This document shows, in pieces, positions 1 through 7,142 of a stretch of DNA of 36,681 bases; the stretch's first letter is position 1, and each line of letters opens with the position of its first letter. The notes below the pieces were generated by a model. That model saw only the letters and a list, made by a program, of their open reading frames with translations, had not been told where the DNA came from and made no database searches. The stretch is from Alphaproteobacteria bacterium (GTDB lineage Bacteria; Pseudomonadota; Alphaproteobacteria; Rhizobiales; JAKIUO01): the NCBI GenBank assembly GCA_024280475.1, contig JAJRQA010000073.1:1-36681 (forward strand), written 5' to 3'. A program made the position numbers and the translations under genes.

Positions 1-12
1 AGCACAACGCAG

Positions 13-27
13 GCTAGATTCTCTAGC
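13..27. promoter_or_regulatory. Short palindrome upstream of the HTH gene
   Basis: GCTAGA, a 3-nt spacer and TCTAGC form a perfect 6-bp inverted repeat about 60 bases before the HTH gene. A TAATAT sequence at 50-55 could be a -10 box, but I see no matching -35. A palindrome ahead of a small DNA-binding protein gene could be its operator. That is inference from position only. Confidence 0.25.
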
Positions 28-89
28 GACCACGCATGTACAAAACGAATAATATTGAAAATTAGCATCTAGTAACAAGGAGTATGCAC

Positions 90-428
90 ATGAAAGAGAA
101 AGTTAAATTAACGACACCGGAAGCGCGTGAGCACTTCAAAGTCACGTCTGCAACTTTACGGCGATGGCATAAGCTAGGCCAAATTGAAGTCGAACGGAAT
201 CCTAGCGGACACAGACGGTATATTATTTCTATTGATGTTCCAGACGAAGACGCACCAGAGACGCTTCCCCCGCAAGAAATAAAAGTGAAACAGGACGCCA
301 GACGCAAAGAAATAGAAGCGGAACTGGCAGAGAATAAAGCAGACCTGACAAGCGAAAATTCCTTGCTTGCCGACTATGCTAAATTCAACATCCCTATGCT
401 AGAACAAAAGCTGAAGGATTTGTCATGA
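90..428 (+). CDS. MerR-type helix-turn-helix DNA-binding protein, excisionase or regulator of the integrated element
   Basis: This 112-aa protein has a MerR-like winged HTH at residues 8-45. Its core TLRRWHKLGQIEVERNPSGH (residues 22-41), followed by RRY, matches the DNA-reading segment shared by MerR regulators, excisionases and the N-terminal domain of IS607-type resolvases. No resolvase catalytic domain follows. Residues 62-112 are charged and probably helical (possible coiled coil), which would suit dimerisation. The start was chosen at ATG 90, because AAGGAG at 77-82 is spaced 7 nt from it but only 1 nt from the alternative ATG at 84. The stop overlaps the next gene by ATGA, so the two are translationally coupled. 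It converges on an integrase, which fits a role in excision or element control. The fold is clear; the exact job is inferred. Confidence 0.7.
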   Translation: MKEKVKLTTPEAREHFKVTSATLRRWHKLGQIEVERNPSGHRRYIISIDVPDEDAPETLPPQEIKVKQDARRKEIEAELAENKADLTSENSLLADYAKFNIPMLEQKLKDLS

Positions 429-823
429 ACCAAGAACTAGACGTTTCCCAACTAGAAAAACGTGAGGAACAAGCCGCGCTCAAACTCACTGCGTCTGCGT
501 ACTCTAATTTTTCAACTTGTGTAGAGCACCGTATTGTCTGGCGAAATTCCGTTGAAGTCCGCGCCAAGATAACAAAACACGGACGTGTCGGAAATTCTGT
601 CTGGCTACGTATTGAGATGGTGCACAAGCATGGCGCTTATTTCGAGATTAAAATGTTTCGCCGGGAAGATAAGCCGTATGCAAAGGAAATCTGTCTTGGC
701 AGTCGGTCTGTTACAGATACAAGGATGAGCCTCTTCAAGACTGCCACTGCGTCACCAGTCAATCTGCCAACGTATCAGAGAGAAAATTTGTCTTCTTATC
801 AGACTTCAACCTTGTCGATCTAA
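425..823 (+). CDS. Hypothetical protein coupled to the HTH gene
   Basis: This 132-aa protein is one I do not recognise. It starts inside the stop codon of the HTH gene (ATGA overlap), with GAAGGA at 413-418 as ribosome binding site, so it is very likely expressed. Residues 1-25 are charged and helical-looking. Residues 35-85 are basic and alternate like beta strands (for example WLRIEMVHKHGAYFEIKMF). The last 40 residues are Ser/Thr-rich with low complexity and look less natural. In the frame one base behind (-1), reading is open from 673 to about 894 and encodes a more protein-like tail, so a frameshift near 700-725 is possible. No signal peptide or membrane segment is seen. The position suggests an accessory protein of the mobile element. 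Confidence 0.55.
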   Translation: MNQELDVSQLEKREEQAALKLTASAYSNFSTCVEHRIVWRNSVEVRAKITKHGRVGNSVWLRIEMVHKHGAYFEIKMFRREDKPYAKEICLGSRSVTDTRMSLFKTATASPVNLPTYQRENLSSYQTSTLSI

Positions 824-869
824 AACGTGTTCCAAAATATCATGGGGTCATGTTGATACGCCTATTTTT

Positions 870-2579
870 TTACATGGTGGGCATCACATAAATATGCGAC
901 AAGTCCAGTCCTTCATATTTAATCTTTTGAACAAAGCTGTCTTTGAGTTTTAAATCGAGATTTAGAGCGTAAACAGACTTCATTCCTTCGAGTTTATGTC
1001 CTTGAAGCATGTCCACCATACTATCATTCATACCCGTGTTCATGGCGGCGTCTTCAAATAAATGGCGGTAGCTGTGAAAGACGATTTTAGGACGCTTGAC
1101 GCCCACCGATACCAAATATTGAGCGTTGTACCATTTGGAAAAGTTTCCCGAATATGTTCCGTCTTTTGCTTTTTTAGCATCAGGGAACAAGCGTACAGAA
1201 TCGCACTTTTCAACGTGTTCCAGTAGTCCGCATTTTATCAGCTCGCTGTGAACAGGAATCTGACGAATTGCAGCTCCAGTCTTGAATGTTTTATCGTCAC
1301 CTCGTTGAATGTCGAATATCCAGACTCCATTTTCTTGTCGAATATCATCCTTGTGAAGCTGACATATTTCACCAAGGCGCATACCAGTATAGAGGCTAAT
1401 CAACGGCACCCAAAAACGAGCTGTGTGCCTCATGGACATATTTCCTGCCTTTTTCCAAAAACGATAAGAGCGAACACCACCTTTGTAGATGCTAGATGAG
1501 AATATCTTGGTCAAATCCTCGATAGAGAAAGGATCACGGCTGTTGTCGTTTGATTGTTTGCGTATTCCTTGACCAGCAAACGGGTTTGTCTGCATGACAT
1601 CGTAGGATTGTAGGGCATGTTTGAAGAACGAACCTGTTAGCTGAAAGATTTTACGAGCATTGTTGATGCTCATTGGCTCTTTCCCAACCTTCAATATCTG
1701 CTTTACCGTCATGTGCTCAAATTCTGAATATTGCCACGCATTTTTAGGGTACTTCAGCAATATACGCTTGTATTCCCTCGCATCGTCTTTTCGATATTCC
1801 GAAATATCCTTGTCACTGATGATCTTACAAAACAGTTTTATAGACGCAATAAAAGCGTTCGCTGTTGCGGTTCCCCATTCTTCTAGTCGCAGCTTGTCAT
1901 TTTTCCATTTTTCAGCTTCAACGGACAACAGGAAAGATCCTACAGGCTTGATAACAGGTGTTGGAACAGTTTCCCCTTCAGAACGAGACAAAACACCTTC
2001 CAGCGCCTTTATTTCAGCTTGTACGAACAATTTGTAGTCGGTGGGCGAGGGGGCTTTAGTATGGCCTTCCCTCTTCAGATGGTGGGCTATTCTAGTCTTC
2101 AAACCTGTTTCCAGATTGTCGAAGTCCTCTGTAGCGAGTGCCATTTTCAAACCTTGAAGCTCGAAATGGGCTTTCGCAGCCTGATTGTTCACGGCGTCCA
2201 TAGCGGTTAGAGTAGGGGTTATGTCTTCAGGCTCCAGATATGGAAATCTGTCCAGCCAGTGAAGCCCCTCATAACCCTTTGGTCGCTGTTGTTCGTCAAG
2301 GTCCAGTCGTTCGGCACTGAAATTGTCAGCCAGAATACTGAGAGATTTTGCACTCAAAGGAACACGACGAACTTTAGACTTGCGACAATCAGCAAAAAGA
2401 CTGTCCACGGCTTCGTTTAGAACTGCCCACCGTTTGATAGCTGTAGCTTCGTCTTTCGTATCGAGCGAACGCTTGTATTCTTTCTTGCCTATGCAGTCCT
2501 GAATGTCAGCAGGAACCCTTCGTCTGTACCACCAAATTCTTGATTTTAGCTGTTTGAGATTCTTCAAAATGAGGCCCAT
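870..2579 (-). CDS. Tyrosine-type site-specific recombinase (integrase)
   Basis: This 569-aa integrase catalyses recombination between an element's attachment site and a tRNA gene. Residues 1-65 resemble the short N-terminal module (DUF6538-like) found in many proteobacterial integrases. The middle part is the core-binding region, and residues about 350-545 are the catalytic domain. All active-site residues are visible: Arg401 in TGMRLGE, a Lys near 433, His502 and Arg505 in HSYRH, His528 in QGHK and the nucleophile Tyr537 in SVYAL. The protein is therefore full length and apparently functional. Its start lies 85 bp from the 3' end of tRNA-Ser, the usual arrangement for tRNA-targeting elements. 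Only a weak AGG precedes the start, and three TGTGTACC repeats lie directly upstream, possibly regulating it or serving as arm sites. The rest of the element must extend left, beyond the window. Confidence 0.93.
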   Translation of the reverse strand: MGLILKNLKQLKSRIWWYRRRVPADIQDCIGKKEYKRSLDTKDEATAIKRWAVLNEAVDSLFADCRKSKVRRVPLSAKSLSILADNFSAERLDLDEQQRPKGYEGLHWLDRFPYLEPEDITPTLTAMDAVNNQAAKAHFELQGLKMALATEDFDNLETGLKTRIAHHLKREGHTKAPSPTDYKLFVQAEIKALEGVLSRSEGETVPTPVIKPVGSFLLSVEAEKWKNDKLRLEEWGTATANAFIASIKLFCKIISDKDISEYRKDDAREYKRILLKYPKNAWQYSEFEHMTVKQILKVGKEPMSINNARKIFQLTGSFFKHALQSYDVMQTNPFAGQGIRKQSNDNSRDPFSIEDLTKIFSSSIYKGGVRSYRFWKKAGNMSMRHTARFWVPLISLYTGMRLGEICQLHKDDIRQENGVWIFDIQRGDDKTFKTGAAIRQIPVHSELIKCGLLEHVEKCDSVRLFPDAKKAKDGTYSGNFSKWYNAQYLVSVGVKRPKIVFHSYRHLFEDAAMNTGMNDSMVDMLQGHKLEGMKSVYALNLDLKLKDSFVQKIKYEGLDLSHIYVMPTM

Positions 2580-2589
2580 TTTTTACCTA

Positions 2590-2621
2590 TGTGTACCGAT
2601 TTGTGTACCACTTTGTGTACC
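2590..2621. repeat. Three 12-bp-phased TGTGTACC direct repeats
   Basis: TGTGTACC occurs at 2590-2597, 2602-2609 and 2614-2621, exactly 12 bp apart, with AT-rich 4-nt linkers. The array lies between the integrase start and the tRNA-Ser 3' end. Identical repeats at constant spacing beside an integrase fit arm-type integrase or excisionase binding sites, or an operator controlling int. The function is inferred. Confidence 0.75.
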
Positions 2622-2664
2622 AATCAGACTAATAAGTGCTTAAAATAGGGGCTTTTTTGGCCTA

Positions 2665-2690
2665 TGGCGGAGAGGGTGGGATTCGAACCC
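2665..2690. other. Probable integrase attachment site in the tRNA-Ser 3' end
   Basis: The integrase gene lies immediately beyond the 3' end of an intact, CCA-encoding tRNA-Ser. Elements of this type recombine within the T-arm/acceptor part of the tRNA and restore its 3' end on insertion. I saw no second copy of this segment between 1 and 2660, so the other junction must lie left of the window. The exact crossover limits cannot be read here. Confidence 0.45.
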
Positions 2691-2754
2691 ACGAAATGCT
2701 TGCACACTTGCCGGTTTTCAAGACCGGTGCCTTCAACCGCTCGGCCACCTCTCC
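2665..2754 (-). tRNA. tRNA-Ser (anticodon TGA)
   Basis: The 90-nt minus-strand sequence folds as a class II tRNA. The acceptor arms GGAGAGG and CCTCTCC pair, followed by discriminator G and an encoded CCA. The anticodon loop CTTGAAA sits on a CCGGT/ACCGG stem, giving anticodon TGA, which reads UCA and related serine codons. A long variable arm typical of serine tRNAs and the T-loop GTTCGAATC are present. The gene is intact and is the likely target of the adjacent integrase. Confidence 0.97.
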
Positions 2755-3116
2755 TCGTCTCTAGCCAAAGCAATCCACTTCAGCCGCACAAGACATGGCG
2801 ATGAATATAGGTAAAGTCCGCATTAATCAATCACCAGTTTGCATTTGATGGCAATTGCAAACAAATATTTTCCCATTTTCATTGTCGATCACGGATATAG
2901 CCCCTTCATGGGCATAATTCCTCCCCATTTTCTCCAAATTTTCTGACGCTAATACACAGCAACGCATCCCGTTAAGCTTTTGTTAGGACGCGCCGTAAAT
3001 GATCAAAATACCTTACTTCCAGTAAATTGGCAGAGGGCAAACAAGTTTATTGACCCGCCAATAGGGCTTTGGGCAATAAGATACAACTGCGAATAAACGG
3101 ACCCCGGGGCTGACAT
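2755..3116. other. Intergenic region between tRNA-Ser and rlpA
   Basis: There is no gene here. It is the divergent control region for tRNA-Ser (-) and rlpA (+). It contains a 7-bp inverted repeat, GTTTGCA (2837-2843) and TGCAAAC (2856-2862), with a 12-nt spacer, which could be a regulator site. I could not find a convincing rlpA promoter by eye. Confidence 0.5.
2804..2830 (-). promoter_or_regulatory. Candidate promoter of tRNA-Ser
   Basis: On the minus strand TTGATT (2830-2825) and TATATT (2809-2804) are separated by 15 nt, about 50 bp before the tRNA 5' end. The -10 matches consensus at five of six positions, but the spacer is shorter than ideal. Confidence 0.4.
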
Positions 3117-3872
3117 ATGATAGTTCAAGACCTTCAAAATCGAAAACGGCTGGCTCATCGTCTCGCGCTGCTGACCTCCCCAAATATAGTATTTGCCCTG
3201 GCGGCCTGTTTGTTGGTCAGTGCCTGTACCAGCCCTGGCGGTACAAAAAGCAATCGGCTGAACCTGAGCAAAAAAGTCGTCGATTACGGTCAGACCGTGC
3301 CCAAAGGCGGCGGCCATTACAAGGTAGGCCGACCATATCAAATCGCCAACAAATGGTATCGGCCGCGTGTAGACACACGTTATGATCGCGTCGGTATGGC
3401 ATCCTGGTATGGTGATTTGTTCCATGGTCGCAAAACCGCCAACGGTGAAGTGTTCGATATGGATGCGTTGACGGCGGCTCATCCTACGCTTCCCTTGCCA
3501 ACACTCGTTGAAGTCACGAACCTTTCCAACAAGCGCACCGTGATTGTGCGAGTCAATGATCGCGGGCCTTATCGACACAATCGTCTTATTGATCTGTCTC
3601 GTAAGGCCGCCCTCATCTTGGGATTCAAGAAAAATGGCACCGCACGCGTACGCGTTAAATATATCGGCCGTGCTCCCATGAATGGCGATGACCGGTTCGA
3701 AAAACGAATATTGGCAAAAAAACAGCGCTATGGACGCCGCTCAACGATTGGACGCCGCCATGAAACCGTCCAGCATCAACCTATTGAACGCGCTCGCGAT
3801 CAATCTGTTCTGGATCGTGGTTTTGGCCCTGAACAAGCTTTTGGTTTCGAGCAATTCGCTGGCAAACAATAA
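3117..3872 (+). CDS. rlpA: RlpA-family septal ring lytic transglycosylase lipoprotein
   Basis: RlpA is an outer-membrane lipoprotein that cleaves peptidoglycan glycan strands lacking stem peptides, at septa. This 251-aa protein has a hydrophobic segment at about residues 22-36 ending in the lipobox LVSAC, so Cys37 would be lipidated. The double-psi beta-barrel domain spans about residues 92-180 (GMASWYGDLFHGRKTANGE). The family's conserved acidic and histidine residues are present: Glu111, His122 in AAHPTLP and Asp148 in VNDRGPY. The C-terminus (190-251) is basic and glutamine-rich and shows no SPOR peptidoglycan-binding domain, unlike many RlpA proteins. The next gene is a penicillin-binding carboxypeptidase, so the pair makes a cell-wall unit. 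Start at ATG 3117; the ribosome binding site is weak. Confidence 0.9.
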   Translation: MIVQDLQNRKRLAHRLALLTSPNIVFALAACLLVSACTSPGGTKSNRLNLSKKVVDYGQTVPKGGGHYKVGRPYQIANKWYRPRVDTRYDRVGMASWYGDLFHGRKTANGEVFDMDALTAAHPTLPLPTLVEVTNLSNKRTVIVRVNDRGPYRHNRLIDLSRKAALILGFKKNGTARVRVKYIGRAPMNGDDRFEKRILAKKQRYGRRSTIGRRHETVQHQPIERARDQSVLDRGFGPEQAFGFEQFAGKQ

Positions 3873-4023
3873 AATTGTTAATTGATTGCCACGCCTTCGG
3901 CAGCAAAACTCATTTCGTCCACAGTTGATTTATCCGCTGATATACCGCAATAGTTGACCCTGGATGGATCATTGACAATAGTCATCTATCAAACAAAACA
4001 TCTGTTTCTGGACAAACGTGCAC

Positions 4024-5208
4024 ATGACCCCCAAAAAGATTGCCCTCGCACTTTTCGCTGTAATCACATTTTCGGTGGTCCTCAGACTATTTTTTGTTTT
4101 GCCTGTTGTGGCCAAACCTCTTTTTACCACCAAGGCAAACTTTGCGATATTGATAGACGCCGACACCGGAGCCGTCCTCTACGCCAAGAAACCAGACCAA
4201 TTGATGGCGCCAGCCAGCATGAGCAAGCTCATGACGGCGGTCCTTTTATTCAAAGAGCTCAAAAGCGGGCGATTGAAACTGAATGACACCTACCGTGTGT
4301 CCGAACACGCCTGGCGGACAGGCGGGGGACCATCTGGCACCGCTGCCATGTTCGCCCCCCTTGGCAAACAGATTCTGATTTCAGACCTGTTGCAGGGCAT
4401 TGTCATTCAGTCTGGCAATGATTCTTGTATTATTACAGCTGAAGGATTGGCGGGCAGCGAAGACGCATTTGCAACCTTGATGACGCAAGAGGCGCGGCGC
4501 ATAGGCCTTAAACAAGCGACCTTTGGCAATTCGACGGGACTTCCACATCCCAAACAACTGATGACCGTTCGCGAACTGGCCCAACTTTCCTTGCATTTAA
4601 TCCGTCAATACCCCGAATATTATCACTATTTTTCGCAAAAGAAGTTCAAATATCGCAAATTCCGCTTTTTCAATCGTAACCCTCTGGTTTTCAAATATGG
4701 TGCTGATGGTCTCAAGACCGGCTTCACCAAACAGAGCGGCTATGGTCTAACTGTTTCAGCCGTCAAAAACGGGCGTCGTCTTGTGGCGGTGCTGAATGGT
4801 TTAAAAACGAAAAACCATCGCCGTACAGAGGCAAAAAAGCTGCTTGAATGGGGCTTCAACGGATTCAAGCAATATAAACTTTTCGCCGCAGATGCGGTGG
4901 TTGGGTATGCCCGCGTTATCGGCGGCTCCAGCAGCTATGTTTCCCTTGTCGGGGAGGCACAAAAAGGCACCAATGCTCTCTTGCCTCGCCATATGGCTTC
5001 CAAAAAAATACCCGCAAAAATAATTTACCAGGGACCATTAAAAGCCCCCATCAAAACAGGGCAGCAAGTTGCTTTTCTGGAAGTGAAGGGACAAGGCTCC
5101 GTGGTCAATAAAATTCCGCTTTACGCGGCAGAAGATATAAGCCAGGCCGGAATCATTTGGCGCGGCATAGATACATTATTATTTCAGGCATTTGGCTGGC
5201 TATTCTAA
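4024..5208 (+). CDS. dac: D-alanyl-D-alanine carboxypeptidase (low-molecular-weight PBP, peptidase S11)
   Basis: This enzyme removes the terminal D-Ala from peptidoglycan pentapeptides in the periplasm. Numbered from an alternative in-frame GTG at 4018 (396 aa), the penicillin-binding motifs are SxxK at 67-70 (SMSK, nucleophile Ser67), SGN at 132-134 and KTG at 233-235. Residues about 7-32 are a hydrophobic signal segment. Residues about 275-365 match the beta-rich C-terminal domain of PBP5-like enzymes. The hydrophobic, amphipathic end (IIWRGIDTLLFQAFGWLF) would anchor the protein to the inner membrane. I prefer ATG 4024, giving 394 aa; neither start has a strong ribosome binding site. The stop is one base before the tmk start. 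The neighbouring rlpA supports a cell-wall role. Confidence 0.93.
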   Translation: MTPKKIALALFAVITFSVVLRLFFVLPVVAKPLFTTKANFAILIDADTGAVLYAKKPDQLMAPASMSKLMTAVLLFKELKSGRLKLNDTYRVSEHAWRTGGGPSGTAAMFAPLGKQILISDLLQGIVIQSGNDSCIITAEGLAGSEDAFATLMTQEARRIGLKQATFGNSTGLPHPKQLMTVRELAQLSLHLIRQYPEYYHYFSQKKFKYRKFRFFNRNPLVFKYGADGLKTGFTKQSGYGLTVSAVKNGRRLVAVLNGLKTKNHRRTEAKKLLEWGFNGFKQYKLFAADAVVGYARVIGGSSSYVSLVGEAQKGTNALLPRHMASKKIPAKIIYQGPLKAPIKTGQQVAFLEVKGQGSVVNKIPLYAAEDISQAGIIWRGIDTLLFQAFGWLF

Positions 5209-5209
5209 T

Positions 5210-5872
5210 ATGAGCATAGGAAAATTCATTACATTTGAAGGCGGAGAGGGCGCGGGCAAGTCCACACAGGTGCGCCTGTTATCCAGCTCGCTGCAGCGCC
5301 TTGGCAAAAAAGTGGTGATGACAAGAGAACCAGGTGGCTCAATCAAGGCGGAATCCATACGCAAATTGCTCCTCGAAGGCCGGGTCGCCAAATTTGGGCC
5401 CTTTGCCGAAGCGCTGTTATTTTCCATCGCCAGAGACGACCATCTCGAAAGCGTCATCAGACCCTCCCTAAAAAAGGGAAGTTGGGTGATCTGTGATCGG
5501 TTTATGGATTCAACCATGGCCTATCAAGGAGCTGGCGGTAATCTGCCAGCATCACTCATCCGCGCGCTGGAGCGCACCGTGGTAGGCGACACAACACCGG
5601 ATCTGACGATCTTGATTGATCTGCCCCCCGAGATCGGCATCGGTCGCGCGCAGTCCCGCCAGAGACAAACTACTGGAGGCGCCCCCGACCGTTTTGAATC
5701 GATGGACATGAAATTTCATACCCGTTTGCGTCAGGCATTTCTGGACATTGCTGAAAACGCCCCTGAACGTTGTGTCGTATTTGACGGCCAGGTTCCCCCC
5801 GATGAGCTTGCAAAGAGAATTTGGGAACTTGTTTCGCAGCGCTATGCACTGTCTCCCAAGATCGCCACATAA
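5210..5872 (+). CDS. tmk: Thymidylate kinase
   Basis: Thymidylate kinase phosphorylates dTMP to dTDP with ATP, an essential step in dTTP synthesis. The 220-aa protein carries the P-loop GEGAGKST (residues 12-19), the substrate loop TREPGG (38-43), the DRF motif (96-98, CDRFMDST) and an arginine-rich lid around 145-160. ATG 5210, one base after the dac stop, was chosen over an upstream in-frame TTG at 5192 inside dac, because family members begin just before the FITFEGGEG strand. The next gene, holB, also serves DNA replication, the usual pairing in alphaproteobacteria. Confidence 0.95.
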   Translation: MSIGKFITFEGGEGAGKSTQVRLLSSSLQRLGKKVVMTREPGGSIKAESIRKLLLEGRVAKFGPFAEALLFSIARDDHLESVIRPSLKKGSWVICDRFMDSTMAYQGAGGNLPASLIRALERTVVGDTTPDLTILIDLPPEIGIGRAQSRQRQTTGGAPDRFESMDMKFHTRLRQAFLDIAENAPERCVVFDGQVPPDELAKRIWELVSQRYALSPKIAT

Positions 5873-5941
5873 CCAAGAACTGCGCAAAAACAATTTATGC
5901 GTGTCAAAAAGAGTTAAGTGTGTGTGTCCAGAGTGTCAATA

Positions 5942-5950
5942 TGCTATACT
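5942..5950 (+). promoter_or_regulatory. Extended -10 promoter element before holB
   Basis: TGCTATACT (TGn followed by TATACT) is a good extended -10 sequence with no clear -35. Transcription would begin near 5957, about 30 nt before the GTG chosen for holB. This favours that start over an in-frame GTG at 5918. Confidence 0.45.
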
Positions 5951-5986
5951 ATCCCTCAATCAGACCTTAAAAAAAGGGCTATTCAT

Positions 5987-7102
5987 GTGGCAGTTGATCA
6001 TGACAAACCAAATCCTGACCAGCTCGTTGGCACCCCGCACCCCAGACAAAGTACCGTTTTGTTCGGACATGAAGCTGCGGACATTAGTTTCCAGCAGGCA
6101 TTGTGTACTGGCAAGCTGCATCATGCCTGGCTGATTCAGGGCAAGGAAGGTATTGGCAAAGCGACCCTTGCCTATCGTTTTGCTCAAATGATGCTGGCGC
6201 GCGATGATCAGGCTGGTTGCGATACCTTAGCGGGGCGAAAACTTGATTATTCAACACCAGAGGCTAAACTCATACGCTCTGAAGCACATCCAAACCTTCT
6301 GATACTGCGTCGTAGCTGGAACGTTAAAACCAAAAAATTCCGTTCCCAGATATCGGTTGATAATGTACGCGATCTGCAACGTTTTTTGGGAAATACTGCT
6401 GGCATGGGAAAATGGCGGGTGGTGATAATTGACCGCGCCGATGATCTCAATATGAACGCTGCCAATGCCTTGTTGAAAATGCTGGAGGAACCGCCAGCGT
6501 TTTGTCTGTTTCTACTCGTCTCTGCGGAACAGGGAAAGCTTCCCACGACGATCATATCGCGCTGCCAGAAATTGCGCTTACAAGGTCTTGATGACCCTAC
6601 AATACGGGCCTGCGTGAGCCATATTGCCGATCAGTCACAGATATCCTTGCCCACCGGCGATGAGTTATCGGTGATTTTCGATCTTGCCCATGGCAGTGCG
6701 CGCGCCGCCCTTGAGCTTGCCAGTGGTCGGGCCCTTGAAGATTATCTTGAGATCAAGCAGCTACTCGACCAGCTACCGCGCATGGATCCACAAGCCATCA
6801 GCGCATTGGCCGATCGATTATCCGCGCGCGCTGCTGAGAAAGACTATCATAATTTTCTGCATCTCTTGTCCACGCAGATCTCAAACAGGATCAAACAGAT
6901 CGTTCTGGCCAATACTGGAAACCAACACAAGCTTGCACAATGGACACAGCTATGGGAAACAATCACTTCGAAAAAAATGGAAACGGATTTGCTAAATCTA
7001 GATCGTGGCAATTTCATTCTCGACCTGTTTGCAAATATTGAAGAGATTGCCCGCCTCAATGGCGGATTGAAAATCACTCAACCCGGGAAACACCAAGGGT
7101 AA
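5987..7102 (+). CDS. holB: DNA polymerase III subunit delta'
   Basis: Delta' is part of the clamp loader that places the beta sliding clamp on primed DNA. Numbered from GTG 5987 (371 aa), it has an AAA+ P-loop-like segment GKEGIGKAT (52-60), the conserved LLKMLEEPP (162-170) and the SRC motif (191-193) typical of clamp-loader subunits. The start [20 protein letters not shown] is characteristic of alphaproteobacterial HolB. The four-cysteine zinc module of many delta' proteins is not present; only isolated cysteines remain. The start was chosen because GGG at 5976-5978 lies 8 nt upstream and a promoter element lies just before. An in-frame GTG at 5918 would add 23 poorly conserved-looking residues. 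It lies between tmk and metG, as in many relatives. Confidence 0.92.
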   Translation: MAVDHDKPNPDQLVGTPHPRQSTVLFGHEAADISFQQALCTGKLHHAWLIQGKEGIGKATLAYRFAQMMLARDDQAGCDTLAGRKLDYSTPEAKLIRSEAHPNLLILRRSWNVKTKKFRSQISVDNVRDLQRFLGNTAGMGKWRVVIIDRADDLNMNAANALLKMLEEPPAFCLFLLVSAEQGKLPTTIISRCQKLRLQGLDDPTIRACVSHIADQSQISLPTGDELSVIFDLAHGSARAALELASGRALEDYLEIKQLLDQLPRMDPQAISALADRLSARAAEKDYHNFLHLLSTQISNRIKQIVLANTGNQHKLAQWTQLWETITSKKMETDLLNLDRGNFILDLFANIEEIARLNGGLKITQPGKHQG

Positions 7103-7142
7103 AATCGCGCATGACAGGCCCAAAAAGGATAAATGTACAGAT

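Noticed and set aside
2590-2621. CRISPR array
   Set aside because: Repeats are 8 bp with 4-bp spacers, far too short, and there are no cas genes.
3003-3578. A 191-codon minus-strand reading opposite rlpA
   Set aside because: It overlaps the RlpA domain and has no protein features of its own.
3682-3885. A frameshift at the end of rlpA, because another frame encodes a hydrophobic stretch there
   Set aside because: The in-frame sequence GRAPMNGDDRFEKRILAKKQ fits the usual RlpA continuation, so no shift is needed.
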